The notes: generated from the sequence alone by a model not told the origin. DNA of 64,000 nt from Dipteris shenzhenensis (GCA_047967505.1 CM106541.1); one strand, 5' to 3'. Positions 1 to 11,677 are shown, numbered from the stretch's first letter. Translations and numbers: made by a program.

Positions 1-2190
1 AACACTCTCTGATTTTGGCGTCACATCTGCTTTCAAACAAGGCGCTTCAATCCGAAGTTCTTGAGTCATGTATGCCCCATCAAGAAGACGTACACCTCGT
101 GAATAAACCTGCACAACACGTCGCCTGCATATGCATGATGAGAACAAATGGGGCATAAGATATCGGCACACAAGCGATGAAACTTATTATTTGTTGTAAA
201 AAAAGCGTAGCTACCAAAAGTGTAAAATATGTCAAAATTAACCACAACCAAGGGAAAAAACAACAAAGCCCATATTTTTCTTAGAACATAAGGAGCGCAC
301 AAGAGTGTTGAGTGAAAGCTGAAGAGACATCCACAACTAAACCATGAACAACACTTGTTATTAAGAAAGTGTGACTTGATTATGAAACTCTAGCCTCATA
401 TTAAAGCGTGATGGCATCACATGATAAGCTAGATGAGTGTGAAATTGTCAAGGAAAAAAAGATAGAGAGAGTTTCTATCACTTTGATGAATCGAGCACTT
501 GATCAATCGATCACAAAGTCCAGCTCAAAGTACTTCAATGTCCAATCAGAAAAGCACGTATGGTGGTTGAGCTCATTTGAGGTATGTAAACTATCGGCTT
601 CCAAATTAGTCTTTGCTCAAGATGTTGTAAATTTTATATAACATGTCTTGCAAACCTATGGTTTGAAATGAGAGGTGAAGACTGACGACCATGCAATACT
701 TTATTAGGTATTTCATCAAACAGGTATACCATCAATTATAAAGAATCAAGTCCAAGGACGTCATCTGCATGTTCCAGGGAAGGGTGTTTTGCAAATTGAA
801 TGGCATATGTTAGGTGATCTGAAGACGCTGAAGTGTATGTTCAATATAAGCAAAAGGGGGTAACTCAAAGTCTCCTTGCTTGTACTGCAACGAACCAGTA
901 CATGTCTTAGATTCTAAATGGTGGAAAAGAGCACCTAACAGACATAAAGTAGATAAAAATTTCAAAGCACTTCTTGAGATCCCATTATGCAATGTTCACA
1001 TTTGTACATTGCATGCATTATGTAGGATCATTGAGAAACTAGTTTTCCTATATATTGGATTTGCACGAAAACTTTGCCTCGAGAGCAAAGATCCATCAAG
1101 CTTCACATTGTCATTCAAAATAACCACTCTATAATCCTTTAAGTACCCACCCTAATTCAATAAAGCCTACGTCATCATTTCCTTCAAGTTCCATCAACGA
1201 AATGGCTAGAGTATCCCAAAGACGTGTGCTCAATAAAGTATCATGAGAGCATATGTCCATCCTAAATGAGGACATAGTAAACTAAAGGAGTACAAACACA
1301 AATATTATTTTACTACCTCAATATTTTTGCATAGACATACCCAAGAGAGCTTTTTTTATAGAAGCATGTGTGAAGATATCAACCACATTTGGTTCAAAAT
1401 CAAACAACCACATGTAGTATGAAGAAACTATCAATCGTGATCCTTAGTAAGCCCCTCTAAAGGTGGCACTCTTATCATCTCATAAACTCCACATAAACTT
1501 CTCGACCTCTTGGGAAAGTACAAGAGGAGACCAATGTCAAGATGAAACGAAATTGAATCGTCTGTCCAAACTCCACATGCACGATGAAAACTCTTTAGGA
1601 CCCAAAGCATCCATGCCATCTAATGTGGTTTGTCGAAAAAAAGTCCTAGTGTCTAACGTGTTGAATTACTTTCTAAAATCAAGAAAACAATTGTACACCT
1701 TTTGGGACGATGCTTGCTTTCCCCTTTGACTATCCACGTAACAATGTGATCTTCTTAGTAGCTATTGCAATGGAAACTTGCATATAATTTAGCCCACAAA
1801 CTTGTAGATATATATTATCTAGGGGTCGTTCCTCTTCTGGGTATGATATCGGCACGGGTCTCCTTATTATGGTACAGATTTTGTGAAAATAGATGCTTAT
1901 GTGGAAGAGTTTTGTGTCTCTCGTACTCTCAAACATTTCTAATATGTTCATTATGGCACTCTGTATCACAGATCAATCAATCTACACTCTCCTAGGGTTG
2001 TTTGTGAAGTCTACATGGACATCGTTATTCAAGGTAAGCTACAAATATTTTTAAAAGGTTCTCGTCTATATTGAATGCTGTGTACAAAGTCGATAACCTA
2101 AGGTTGTGAAAACATTTCCCAAGTCTCAATCCCCAAAAGAAAAAAAAGCACGTAAAGTTCTTACTCTCAATCTCTTGTGAGGTCTCCAAG
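1..2190. other. Unassigned non-coding or decayed sequence
   Basis: I recognise no gene here. Short open frames at 408-641 (+) and 880-1134 (+) have a protein-like composition but match no family I know, and they are broken by stops. They may be remains of an old transposon. No further CPSF160 exon is visible on the minus strand, so this would be part of intron 15 if the gene continues to the left. Confidence 0.4.
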
Positions 2191-2196
2191 CGTCTA

Positions 2197-3590
2197 TTAC
2201 GAGAGGGCTGAAATGTCAAATGTGTCACTAAAACGCATATTAGACTTAGTAGCACCACTAGGATCAAAAGGAAATTCAGCACCCTTCGTGGCTCCAGTGT
2301 CTGGAGCTTCTTCTGGCTCACGTGCTCGCTCCATCTCATCATGAGAGGCATCCAGGGAGTCTGTAGCATCTACCAATTCCCCATCGTCATATAGCTCAAT
2401 GATCATGCTGAGTTTGGGTGCCCCAGTGTTGCGTATCTTGCAAACATCTCAATGCTCAAGGGTCCAATTCTGACTTTCATCCCCAGCATTTGTCTTACCT
2501 CCTGGCTTGGCATCTAAAAATCTGTCGGGCTTGGCATATGGCATCTTGTTGCCCAATACAATAGGAAATCTGGGAAATGTGCTGCTATAGACTTCTTATA
2601 ATGCCAATCAGCCCATTTAGGCGTCTTTTCAGAATCATACGCAGTCCTATGAGTGCTGCCCATTGCATTCTTATCTCTGCTAGCATACTTAGGCTCAAAG
2701 ACCTCTGCAAGTTGGGTAGCTCGCTCAATGGTCTGAGGGTTATGTGCCCTCACATCTGCAGCCAAAGGAGAGTGCAGTCCTTGTAAAAAACGCAGAAATT
2801 TTCCCTTTTCAGATATGTCCAGCACAAACAAGAGAGCCTCCAAAAACACTGCCGATACTCCTGGACCGTTCCAATCTCTGATAAGGCATAGAACTCAGCT
2901 AAGTACTGCTCTAATATGAGCGAGGAAACGAAGGTAGTGACCATGAGTTCTTTGAATCCCTTCCATGTGGTTGGATTTTAAGGTGAATTGCTCATATAAC
3001 GCCACCATGTGTGAGCATAATCCTGCATATGCATGCTAGCGAAAATGATGCGATCCTCATCAAACTTGGGGTAGAAGCGGAAGTAATCTTCCAGCTTCAT
3101 GAGCCACTCCTCCAGCTCATTAGGTGTGCGAGTGTTCCCTTTGAACTTATGCACTGTGAGCTTGTCTTTTACATCCTTGGCTAGATAGTTCTTGTTACTG
3201 TAACCACCAGATGAGTGGGCATCATCACGCTTAAGATTCACATACCAAGGAAAGGACATCTCATCACATATATCCTCGGGCAGGGCTCGGTATGACTGCA
3301 AGGAATCTGAAAGCATCTCATCAAGAGTGGCTTGCTGCCCGCCACTTACCCCTTGCTACATAGTAGCACCATCCATTTGCTGCGCGGGCTGCGTGTGGCT
3401 GTATGTGCTCACTTGCGGAGCAATAGGGGCATGTATCCCAAACTATGTATGTATGCCAAACACATCCCCCTGATATGATGGCAGGCCAAAAGGCTGAGAA
3501 GAGGATTGACCTCTCTCCCAAGCGAATGGGCTGCCCTACAAACTAAAACTGGTTCCCAGCATACTGACTAGTGAAGGCAAAGGAGCAGCA
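2197..3590 (-). pseudogene. Ty3/gypsy-type gag remnant (gypsy-D)
   Basis: Read on the minus strand, three frames in succession resemble an LTR-retrotransposon gag. The best block (3316-2978) contains KFKGNTRTPNELEEWLMKLE and then YAHTWWRYM, the pattern of the retrotransposon gag (capsid) domain, where a protein is assigned to a short 'edit and sum' of helices ending near a conserved WW. It continues in another frame at 2849-2514 (LRFLQGLHSPLAADVRAHNP, then ATQLAEVFEPKYASRDKN), and an acidic tail lies at 2406-2197. Stops and frameshifts separate the blocks, so no Gag could be made. No matching pol or LTR was found next to it. The family differs from gypsy-A. Identification as gag is firm; the clade is not resolved. 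Confidence 0.7.
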
Positions 3591-3990
3591 AAAGGGTGTA
3601 ACCCAATCAAAATAGATTGCTCCATCTACAAAGGTGCAGAGAGCTGTAAACTGTAAGATCGCCTCAGGCCGATAACAGGGTCAGTGTTGTAGAGAATGCG
3701 ACCTCAATGCCTCAATAATCCCCATACGGGGGAGCAAGCTGCTCAAACTAAGACTAACTAAAGGGCTGAAATCCCCCTAAGCATTGGGCATCTACCCTAA
3801 AACTGCCACATGGTGCGAAGAATGCATCCTCGCTGTCCGACTGGTCCCCATGCTGGGGCATAGGATGCACCAAGCTGCTAGCCAATCCGCTAAGAGATCT
3901 GCTCACCAATCTGCTACCCCAACTGAAGAAATGTATCATGGATCTTGGAGGATAATGCTTCCAAAAACAATGCATGCGCATCCCGAGACG

Positions 3991-3992
<2 letters not shown>

Positions 3993-4025
<33 letters not shown>
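3993..4025. repeat. (GA)n microsatellite at the 3' side of LINE-A copy 1
   Basis: About 16 AG units. On the minus strand this is (TC)n lying directly after the recognisable 3' part of a minus-strand LINE, the same arrangement as at 11627 and 51430. Confidence 0.9.
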
Positions 4026-4027
<2 letters not shown>

Positions 4028-4065
4028 GAGTAGTAGGGACATCTATACCGCCAATGGAGCGACCA

Positions 4066-4305
4066 CTATGGAAGGCAAATGCTCATGCTGAGCAACCTCA
4101 TCACTGTGGTCTCCTCGATCTCTGAACCCGCTGGGCTATGTTCAAAGTGACCCCTCGTCTCGGGCAATCTCCAACGAGGAAAGCTATGTGGAAGGCAAAT
4201 GCTCATGCTGAGCAACCTCATCACTGTGGTCTCCTCGATCTCTGAACCTGCTGGGCTATGTTCAAAGTGACCCCTCGTCTCGGGCAGTCTCCCCTGAGGA
4301 AAGTT
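4066..4305. repeat. 120 bp tandem duplication in the LINE-A 3' region
   Basis: Two head-to-tail copies (about 4066-4185 and 4186-4305) share GGAAGGCAAATGCTCATGCT and nearly everything after it, with only a few mismatches. The related fragment near 51150 has a single copy, so the duplication arose in this element. Confidence 0.9.
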
Positions 4306-4592
4306 GTGATAGGTCCAACCTCAATAGAGTATGCTCTAGTTGCTTTCCGTGCTGCAGGTGGTCTTTGCGCCCTCCCTCAGTGATCCTGGCTGCTCACATA
4401 CCAGCTAGCTCCTCCTCCACCCTGCTATGTCCTAGAGCTGACTCAAATGCATAAACTTATGTGACAAGTCGTCGTGCCCTATCAGCCTCTATATCCTGTG
4501 GTCTGATCGCATCCTGTTGCTCTCTAATCTATCGTACAAGAGTCTCCCTGTGTTGACGCATCTCAAGTAGATGGAGGCCGATGCAAACCTAG

Positions 4593-4784
4593 TCATGGAA
4601 GTGGATCAATCGTGAGAGTGGACTGAATCCTGGTAGAGGCAATGGTATCGTCCCTTGATCTCATAATAAGCTGGGCAGACACAGAGAAAATGCTCCTCTG
4701 TCTCAACCACTCCCAATGTGCATGGCATATAGATCCGCTGCTCTCTCTGCATATGCATGTTGCTCTCCCCGTCTCAATCCTCAA
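4593..4784 (-). pseudogene. LINE-A ORF2 C-terminal segment
   Basis: Minus-strand translation begins RIETGR and continues with a Cys/His-containing stretch and then sequence matching the EEHFLCVCPAYY block of the copy at 50541-50738. This is the C-terminal cysteine-rich segment often seen downstream of reverse transcriptase in L1-type ORF2 proteins. Here the frame shifts within it, so the cysteine pattern is incomplete. Confidence 0.65.
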
Positions 4785-4794
4785 CTAATGGAAG

Positions 4795-4867
4795 AAACAC
4801 GAGAGGCTGAGGAAGAAGGAGGTGAAGGTGGTGGTGGTGGTGGTGGTGGTGGTGGTGGTGGTGGTGG

Positions 4868-4901
<34 letters not shown>

Positions 4902-5280
4902 AAGGGTATAAGGGAAAGGGTTTAAGTGAGCCAAAACAAGCAAAATTTGGAACGTTATTCTCGAGTGAGGGATGTGTGACCGCCCTCACGTGCTTTCTCT
5001 GCCCTCTGCCTTCTAATGCTCGTGCATTCAACATCATCACTCTCATGCTATCCCTCCATTGCCACCATGTCACCAATTATCCCCCCAGGCCCACCCCACC
5101 GTCCACCTCATCCTCCCTAGTGCTTGCCACGTTGCAATTCCCTTGCTCCACTTCATCCTCCCCTCCAAGGTAGGTGTCATGTGCCAGTCCAAGGCGCCCC
5201 ACCCCTCTGCCCCATGTGGCAAGCCAAGGCTTGGTGGGTGACATGGCCCGCCATCGGTGGCCTCAGAGAGCAGGGTCCAC
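4795..5280. other. ~455 bp insertion inside LINE-A copy 1
   Basis: In the sister copy the flanking LINE sequences are only about 34 bp apart (50549-50582). Here they are separated by about 490 bp. The extra sequence contains the GGT/GAT microsatellite at 4827-4901 and GC-rich DNA with no coding signal I recognise. It could be an insertion here or a deletion in the copy at 50.5 kb; the compact C-terminal reading of the latter favours insertion here. Confidence 0.5.
4827..4901. repeat. (GGT)n followed by (GAT)n microsatellite
   Basis: About 14 GGT units run into about 11 GAT units. The poly-Gly/poly-Asp reading on plus and the poly-His reading on minus are composition artefacts. Confidence 0.95.
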
Positions 5281-5599
5281 GACTATCCTCAATGCATGCG
5301 AGACTCCTCTAGCCTCGAGGTACTGGAGTCTGATGATGAATGCCTCCTCCGATACTCTCAGGAAGTGATCACGATAGAACTGGGACTTGGGGGGGAGCTC
5401 CTGAACCTCCTCGCCCAAGTCCGAGATGTCTCAAGCTAGAGGAGATCTAACCGTATGATACAGTTCATCTCATCTCACAGGATTGACTCACGGAGTGCGT
5501 CCATGCTGTACTAAAAGGGAGGGAGCCTGTCCATCTGAATACCGTGCCTGGCAAACCATATGGATATGCGTGCATACCATGTGTCTGCTCCACTCTCTG

Positions 5600-6480
5600 C
5601 TAGTCATCTGGATGACTCCAAGACCAGTCTTGGTAGTCTCCATCGAGGTAAGTCTCAAACACTATGGATGAATGTCACTGTCTAAAGAATGGCATCAACC
5701 TACAGAGGGGTCATGGCAAAATATGTATGTACTATCTCATGTGGAACTAAGGGCTTACTCTGAATCATCCTAAATTCCATAATCACATGTAGCCACTCGA
5801 AATTCCTCCACTCTACCCACCTTGGGCACGAACTCTACCTCTAAATCAACGTCTCTGAATCTGCATCTCCTGTAGTTTTCTGATCATACGGGATTGTGGG
5901 GCAGTGTCAAAGGCCTTTCGGAAGTCTACAAAGCATGTGTAGACTTTCTGGTAACTAGACCTCGCCTCCTCAATGATAGCCCTCACAGTGAAGATGTGAT
6001 CTAGAGTAGAGTGCTGCCTCCGAAATCATGTCCTAGTGCCCACTATCCCTTCCTCTGTAATACCGATCCATAAATCTTGGTCAGAGGATTACCAATCATG
6101 AGGGTACGGTAATTCCAAGTCTGCATAGGGTCCCCGGCTTTGTGTATTGGCACAATAGCGGTGGTGCTCCAAGCAGGTGGGAAGCCGTGACAAACAGCCT
6201 GGTTGAACATCTATGCTAGGACCAGAGCTAAGACCTCCTGCCCATGTGCAAAGTGCTCAGTCCATAGGCCCTCATGATCCTGTGCTTTCCGATTGTGTAG
6301 CCGACAGAGTGCAGCCCATACATTCTGTGGGGTAAACAAGTCACAGGTGGTGGGCCTAAGCATAGACGACATGTCCGGTGGTGTCTGCATCTGAAAATCG
6401 TAGAGGGAACATGCATACCTATGCCATCCACCTGGGTCAATGATGGATTTAGGTGGCTTCCCCTCCGATAAAAACCCCAC
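5600..6480 (-). pseudogene. LINE-A reverse transcriptase remnant
   Basis: The minus strand carries, in changing frames, the conserved L1-type reverse-transcriptase blocks: a palm region with PIHKAGDP then NYRTLMIGN (about 6160-6060), and FVDFRKAFDT (about 5940-5890), the block holding the first catalytic aspartate. The segment at 6480-6211 corresponds to the linker before the fingers (TPQNVWAALCRLHNRKAQDH). Stops and frameshifts exclude function. Confidence 0.75.
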
Positions 6481-6809
6481 CCACTGGTCAGGTCTCGTCC
6501 TGGAAAAGATCTAACAATCTCATCCATCATGTGTGTGAGAAAGGCCGGCCTCTTGCGACGTGTCAATTGTCGAAAGATCCTCTGTGCCAGATGACGTCAG
6601 ATGACCCAAGGCCTGCTTCCATGTGAGGTCGGCTTGCCTTTCCGCACTCGTTATTAGACCAAGGGGTATTGAGGCATCTTCCCATCTTGGACTCGTGTGG
6701 ATCGGGTCGTGGGAAAGGATCTGGTGGCAACGTTCTGTACCACTGAGACAAGGATGTCCGAGGCACAAGCAAGGTCTGTATCATCACCAAGTAGGTAGAA
6801 GTGCCTTGG

Positions 6810-7732
6810 CTAGGTGACTCTCGTACACTGGGTCGAGGGAATGTCAAAGTGGATCTGGACACATGCAAGCACGAGAGGGGCTATGCCTCTGGCTGGCATA
6901 GTAGCATAGATATGGAAGACTAGGTATGAGTGATCAGCTCCGAGTGGGAGGGTTACGACAAAGTCGTGTATCCACGAGACAAAGGCTAGTAGGCCTAGTA
7001 GATAGTCCAATGCACTTGACCCACCGCCATGTGGGAAACAAGTGAGTCCTCCAGATGATGGCCATCTCTGAAGGCCATTATAGATAATCAAGTCATGGAC
7101 TGCCCCTAGCTCAAGTAGATGTCGCCTATATCATGTCACCTACAGGACACCTACAAAGTCTCTCAGTATCCCCAGCTCAACTGCATCTAGCTCCAGGACT
7201 AGGTGGGGATCTCTATCATATATGAAGTCAAGCAGGGCCACCTATAAATTTCTTGTCCGTGCATAAAAGTCCCCCAATAGAAAGATGTCTCCCTGTCTGG
7301 GAAACTCCATGATGTCATCATGGATCGTCTCATATGGGTCGTGTCCATCTGTAGTAACCTCTCAGGCATAGGATGAAGTGTCTGAAGGAAAGTAGCACAC
7401 CTCAATACAAATAGGTCAAGGATCCACATCCACATGTGTCGTGCATGCTTCTCTCTCTGTACCACAGATATGAGTGGCTTCATGTGTGATTTGGAAAGAA
7501 AAACTACCCCCGTAGAGCCTCATACTCCACTATCTCTCCTAAACAACCTCCTATGAACTGACTCCCATGTGTATCCTATTACTATGGGCAGCCCTCTCTC
7601 CGGGCTCTTGTGCATCTCGGTGTAAAACATAATATCTCTATCATTGTATGTCTCTAAGAAACCTCCCGGATCATACCATAATGTGCCATTACAATTCCAC
7701 ACTGCTATTTTCAATCCAATGTGTGCACTCAT
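6810..7732 (-). pseudogene. LINE-A endonuclease domain remnant
   Basis: The start (7710-7600) reads LKIAVWNCNGTLWYDPGGF, the typical N-terminus of an APE-type endonuclease that nicks target DNA. The end (7091-6890) reads HGGGSSALDYLLG and GADHSYL, matching the C-terminal (S)xxDY(I/L)xG and DH motifs. The middle (7483-7199) is out of frame. Length and order fit ORF2 of an L1-type element. Confidence 0.8.
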
Positions 7733-7927
7733 CCCATGAGCTCGACACCGTCATTATTCTCCCTCTTTCTCCTCTTCCTTATCCTCCTTGTCTCCTCTCT
7801 CTCGATGACCTCCTTACCATCCCTATATGCAGCCCATTTCCCTGCTTCTCTTGCTGCCATTACTCATACCATACCTTCCCTTCGGTGCTCCTCTGTCCAT
7901 AGTCCCATGGTCTCGCCTGAGACCGGC

Positions 7928-8441
7928 CTAACCCTCTCCTCTGAGCCCTCTCATCTCTGCGAAGAGGCTAACTGACGCATCCAATACAGCTGCATAGATC
8001 TTCGACATCACATGTCCAATCATGATAGTCCTGTAGTTACTCGGGTCCATGGGATCAACTGCCTTGTGGATGGGGGTGATGGTGTTGAGTGTCCAAGTGC
8101 GGGAGAAGCCAAGGCAAACAACGTCTTTGAATAGCTTTGCTAGGATCGGGGCTAATGTGTTGATCCCATATGCGATAAACTCAGTGCATAGCCCCTTGTG
8201 ATCCTTAGCTCGGCCATTGTGCAGTTTCAATGTCACGTCCTTGACTCCCCCTCTGGTGAACAACGTGCAAGTGGTGGAGCGATGTGTGTGTGAGATCTGG
8301 AGTGGGCTGGTGTGGGACATCATAAAGATGGTGTGCATACGTGTGCCAGACTCTCAAGTCGGTGAGGGGTGATGGATACCTACGCTCAAGGAATCTCTGC
8401 CAAAAATCCTTAGAGTTGTTGCTATACAAGATGTTCAGCAA
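7928..8441 (-). pseudogene. LINE-B copy 2 reverse transcriptase, N-terminal part
   Basis: Two overlapping minus-strand frames give the pre-RT linker (FTRGGVKDVTLKLHNGRAKD, CTEFIAYGINTLAPILAKLF) and the first reverse-transcriptase blocks (ITPIHKAVDPMDPSNYRTIM, IGHVMSKIYAAVLDA). The catalytic YADD region is absent because the element is cut here. Confidence 0.8.
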
Positions 8442-8619
8442 CTGCTCCTCATTTCAACGAAGAAATGCTTGCTTCTTCCGACGTACGAGACATCGGTACT
8501 CGCGTACCGTGTCCGGTGTGTTCGAGAGGTGACATTTGGTTGGAATTGTCGGCGATAAGCCTTGCACTCCGCATCGTACCAATTGTTGCAGGATACAGAA
8601 CCAAGAGGTGGTGGTCTAG

Positions 8620-8660
8620 TCAACCGTGTGGTCTAGTCAACCGTGTGGTGTGGGTAAAGA
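8620..8660. repeat. 18 bp tandem duplication
   Basis: GTGGTCTAGTCAACCGTG is present twice in succession within the LINE-B endonuclease-RT linker. Confidence 0.8.
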
Positions 8661-9700
8661 TTTGGAGGGCAGCCTCGTGGAGTGTGCGACTAATCAGGGC
8701 AGCACGGTCCTCTATGAGTGGTATATGATCGATGTAGGTTAGGAGTCTATTTAGGCGTCCAAAGTAGGCAGGTGAGAGGTTGTGATCAAAGTGTATGTCA
8801 TGGTAGGTGTCGTGCTTCCTATGTGGTGTGTGTGGTGTGGCTAAGCGTGGGGTGGCGATAGAGAAGAATATGTATGTGTGATCAGCTCCTGGAGGGAGTG
8901 GTGCTACTGTGAAGTCAGTGATACATGAAGTGAAGGTAGGGGATCCCATGATGTAATCTACTACACTAGTGCCCCCCCCCCGTGTGGGAAGCAAGTAAAA
9001 CCACCTGAGGAGGGCCATAGGTCAAGCCCGTTGTAGATGATGAGATCATGCATCCTGCCCAAATCAAGGAGCGCGTGTCCATATGGTGTAACAGGCCTGT
9101 GTCGGTCCAATGAGATCCTAGTCATACCTGCTCCGGTCTAGGTCCATGCCTGGTAGCATGATAGAGTCGTCTCGAAAGTCCAGGAGTGGTGCCTTGCGCG
9201 TGCTCGTCTTGGCGTTGAAGTCCCCAACAAGGAGAACTTCCCCTAGGGTTGAAAGGTCTAGGATATCCTGATGTAAGGGTGCATATGGCGATGTCTCACC
9301 CTCCTCTCATGCCACTCTGGCGAAGTGGGATGTGTCTAGCGGGAAGTAGCATATTGCTATGAAAAGGTCACGAGTGGCTGTGCGTCGGATCCAGATCCAC
9401 ATGAATCGGGAGTGTGCGTCCTTCCTCTCAATGGAGATGGCTCCAGTGAGGGAAGACCTATACAATACTGCGACCCCGCCTGATCCTAAAACTCCTCCTG
9501 TATCCCTCGTCTCATCCCTAAAGGCTAACTCCCATGTGTAGCCACTGATTATCGGTAGTGGACGCTCTAGGCTCTAGTGTGTCTCCGTGTAAAATACTAT
9601 GTCTCATCCTATATAAGACTCCGAGAAGTTCCCTGAATCTGACCATAAGGTACCATTACAGTTCCAAATGGTGCAGGCTAGGGTCTCGAAAACTTGAGTC
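8620..9700 (-). pseudogene. LINE-B copy 2 endonuclease domain
   Basis: The N-terminal IWNCNGTLW motif is at about 9690-9650. The C-terminal half is a 132-codon open frame (9018-8620) with SVVDYIMGSPTF, GADHTYIFF and the following helical linker. The middle is broken by frameshifts. An APE-type endonuclease makes the first-strand nick for target-primed reverse transcription. Confidence 0.8.
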
Positions 9701-9825
9701 TCATAGGCCGTGTCCCCTTAGGGGGTACGGGTGGGAGCCCGACGGGTGCCAGTCAACAACCTACCATCTCGTACCACGGCCCATTTTCCCTCCTTGCGGG
9801 CAACATCCCGCTACTGCAAAAGAAC

Positions 9826-10956
9826 TCATCGCTCCTCAATCTGTAGTGGTGTCAAATCCTCGTCCATGGACAGGGTGGGATGCTCTCGTAGAGTGGCTCG
9901 ACGTCGGAGTGTTGCTAGTCGAGCATGTGAATCTCTGAAGCGAATGACTAAGAGCTGCTCTCGATTGGGGTCTCTCCCAACACACCATGCTCCCTGTATG
10001 CCATGGTTGGGGACCCCCATGGTGGTGGTCACAAAGATAATCGCCTCCTCCATTGGCGTCGTAGTGGTGCTAGTGCTGTCTCGTGTGATCCCTCGTATCC
10101 GGATGTTGAGGGCCTTCGAAGCCCTCTGCTGTTGCTCATGTATGGCGGCTGAAACGGTTGCCTTTGCGGGCTCTCATTTCGCCACGTCCACCCACCTAGT
10201 CGTCTCTACTATAGCCGACTGTATCGTGGCTATTCCTCCATCTCTGTGATGGGGGTCCCTCCAGACGCTACTCTCAGGGTCCCAAGCTCCTGTCGAAGCT
10301 GTGTCATGTCGTGTCTGAGCCCCTAGATAAGGGTGCCCCGCTCATGTATAATGCGGGCCTACTCCTGGGTGTATCGGGCCTGCTCCTGGGTGTAATGTGT
10401 CAGCTCTACCTGACGGGCCCGGATGCTATGTATCTCAGCCAATAGGGAGTCCCAAGCGTCTGGTGGGGGCCTAAGATATCCTGATCCAGGTGGGAATTGG
10501 ATCTCAAGAGGGGTTGGAATGAAGGTGGGCTGCTCAAGTTGTACTCAGGGTGGGGATAGCGTGATCTGGGTGGGGGAGTGGTATGTAGGAGTAGCAAGGC
10601 CAGACGAGGTGATGAAGGGTGGCTGACTGAGAGGTAGAGGTGATACGAGGGAAAAGTATTGTGGAGCCGTGGCCGATGGGGCTAGTGGTGAGGCTACTGG
10701 AGAGGAGACCTGTGATGATGATGCAGGACAGGGGGAGGAGAGAGGTGGCGTACATGATGAGGCGGATGATGGTGGTGAAATATTGATGGTAACCATAAAG
10801 GTCGAGGATGTGGTGAGCGGCATGGGCTTCGTGGGCCCCTTTCTTCTGGGCTGTGGTGCAATCCACTGTCAAACCGCTCTGATTGCTGCGTTTGTTGAAG
10901 TCCTCCAGACTGAGTTGCTTTTGTGTTTTCCTCTTGTCACCGTTCCCCTTCCCCAT
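9826..10956 (-). pseudogene. LINE-B copy 2 ORF1 (RNA-binding protein) remnant
   Basis: The ORF starts at an ATG at 10956 with MGKGNGDKRKTQKQLSLEDF, a lysine-rich N-terminus. After a Pro/Ser-rich region that changes frame, the C-terminal part (10053-9826) reads LLVIRFRDSHARLATLRRRA and then MDEDLTPLQIEER, resembling the C-terminal RNA-binding part of L1-type ORF1 proteins, which coat the LINE RNA. ORF2 follows at once. At least two frameshifts make it non-functional. Confidence 0.65.
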
Positions 10957-11039
10957 CTCCTCGCGTATGTAAATTTGGACCGAAGGGTCTCCCGCCTAGT
11001 CCCCTATCCTCATCCCCCTTTGCCATTCATTATGGGGGA

Positions 11040-11600
11040 GGTAACAGTGGGCAAAGAAGGGATTGCAAGAGGGTGGAGCTGCAAGCGGAGGGGGCAAAAC
11101 ATGAGCACCGAGAGGGCAGGGCAGAGGAGCAGCGAGGGACAGCAAGGGAGCAGGGCGGACGAGGGAGGCGAGGTAGTAGAGCGGGAGGGGCAGAGAGGGA
11201 GGGCAGCGCGGTAGGGCGGCGCAAGAGGGGTTGTAGGAGGGCGGAGCAGGACAGAGGGGCAGGGCGGAGGGGAGAGGGTGCAGGGCGGAGGGGCAGGGCA
11301 GAGAGGCAAGGGGCAGGGCGGAGAGGTGGAGGGGCAGGGCATAGCGAAGAGGCTACGGGAGAGGCCTATGGGAAGGAGCGGAGAGGCTACGAGAAGGGGC
11401 GGAGAGGCTAGCGGGAGGGAGGAGCGGAGAGGCTAGCAGGAGAGAGGGGAGCGGAGAGGCTACGGGAGGGGGCGGAGAGGCTACGAGAGGGGGTGGAGAG
11501 GCCTACGGGAGGGAGCGGAGGAGAGGCTACGGGAGAGCTGAGCGGTTGAGCTACGAGGAGGCTGAGCGGCTGAGCGGAAGGAGAGGCTGCAAAATCTAGG
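11040..11600. repeat. Purine-rich degenerate minisatellite
   Basis: About 560 bp of nearly pure A/G on plus, built from variants of GGAGAGGCTACGGGAGG and GGGCAGGGCGGAGAGG with unit lengths of roughly 10-25 bp. Open frames across it (Arg/Gly-rich on plus, Pro/Ser-rich on minus) are artefacts. It runs directly into the GA tract at 11627. Confidence 0.85.
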
Positions 11601-11624
11601 AAGGAGATGATGCGGAAGGGGGGG

Positions 11625-11626
<2 letters not shown>

Positions 11627-11674
<48 letters not shown>
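11627..11674. repeat. (GA)n microsatellite forming the 3' tail of LINE-B copy 3
   Basis: About 24 GA units. In the orientation of the LINE it reads (TC)n and follows GACTTTAATAAAC directly, exactly as at 55440-55500. Confidence 0.95.

Positions 11675-11677
<3 letters not shown>

Larger units (their letters stand above)
4026..7915 (-). mobile_element. LINE-A copy 1, decayed L1-type non-LTR retrotransposon
   Basis: A minus-strand LINE whose parts appear in the expected order: an ORF1 tail (about 7900-7740), endonuclease (7732-6810), reverse transcriptase (about 6480-5600), C-terminal region with a zinc-knuckle-like segment (4784-4593), and a 3' part that carries a 120 bp tandem duplication. 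Frameshifts break every domain. Its C-terminal and 3' sequence is closely similar to the plus-strand fragment at 50308-51429, which defines family A. The 5' end is cut inside ORF1, where it abuts LINE-B copy 2. The exact 3' end is uncertain: the last ~40 bp before the GA tract do not match the other family member. Confidence 0.8.
7916..10960 (-). mobile_element. LINE-B copy 2, 3'-truncated L1-type element
   Basis: ORF1 (10956-9826), then ORF2 with endonuclease (about 9700-8620), linker and the start of reverse transcriptase (8441-7928). The element stops inside reverse transcriptase just after GLRGEG, where copy 3 continues. There it meets the 5'-truncated LINE-A copy 1 in the same orientation. 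Sequence is clearly closer to copy 3 (family B) than to family A. Confidence 0.8.

Noticed and set aside
4716-5076. Poly-Gly/poly-Asp ORF and poly-His ORF
   Set aside because: Translations of the GGT/GAT microsatellite; no homologous flanks.
10669-11411. Arg/Gly-rich and Pro-rich ORFs
   Set aside because: Lie in the purine minisatellite and opposite LINE ORF1; composition artefacts.
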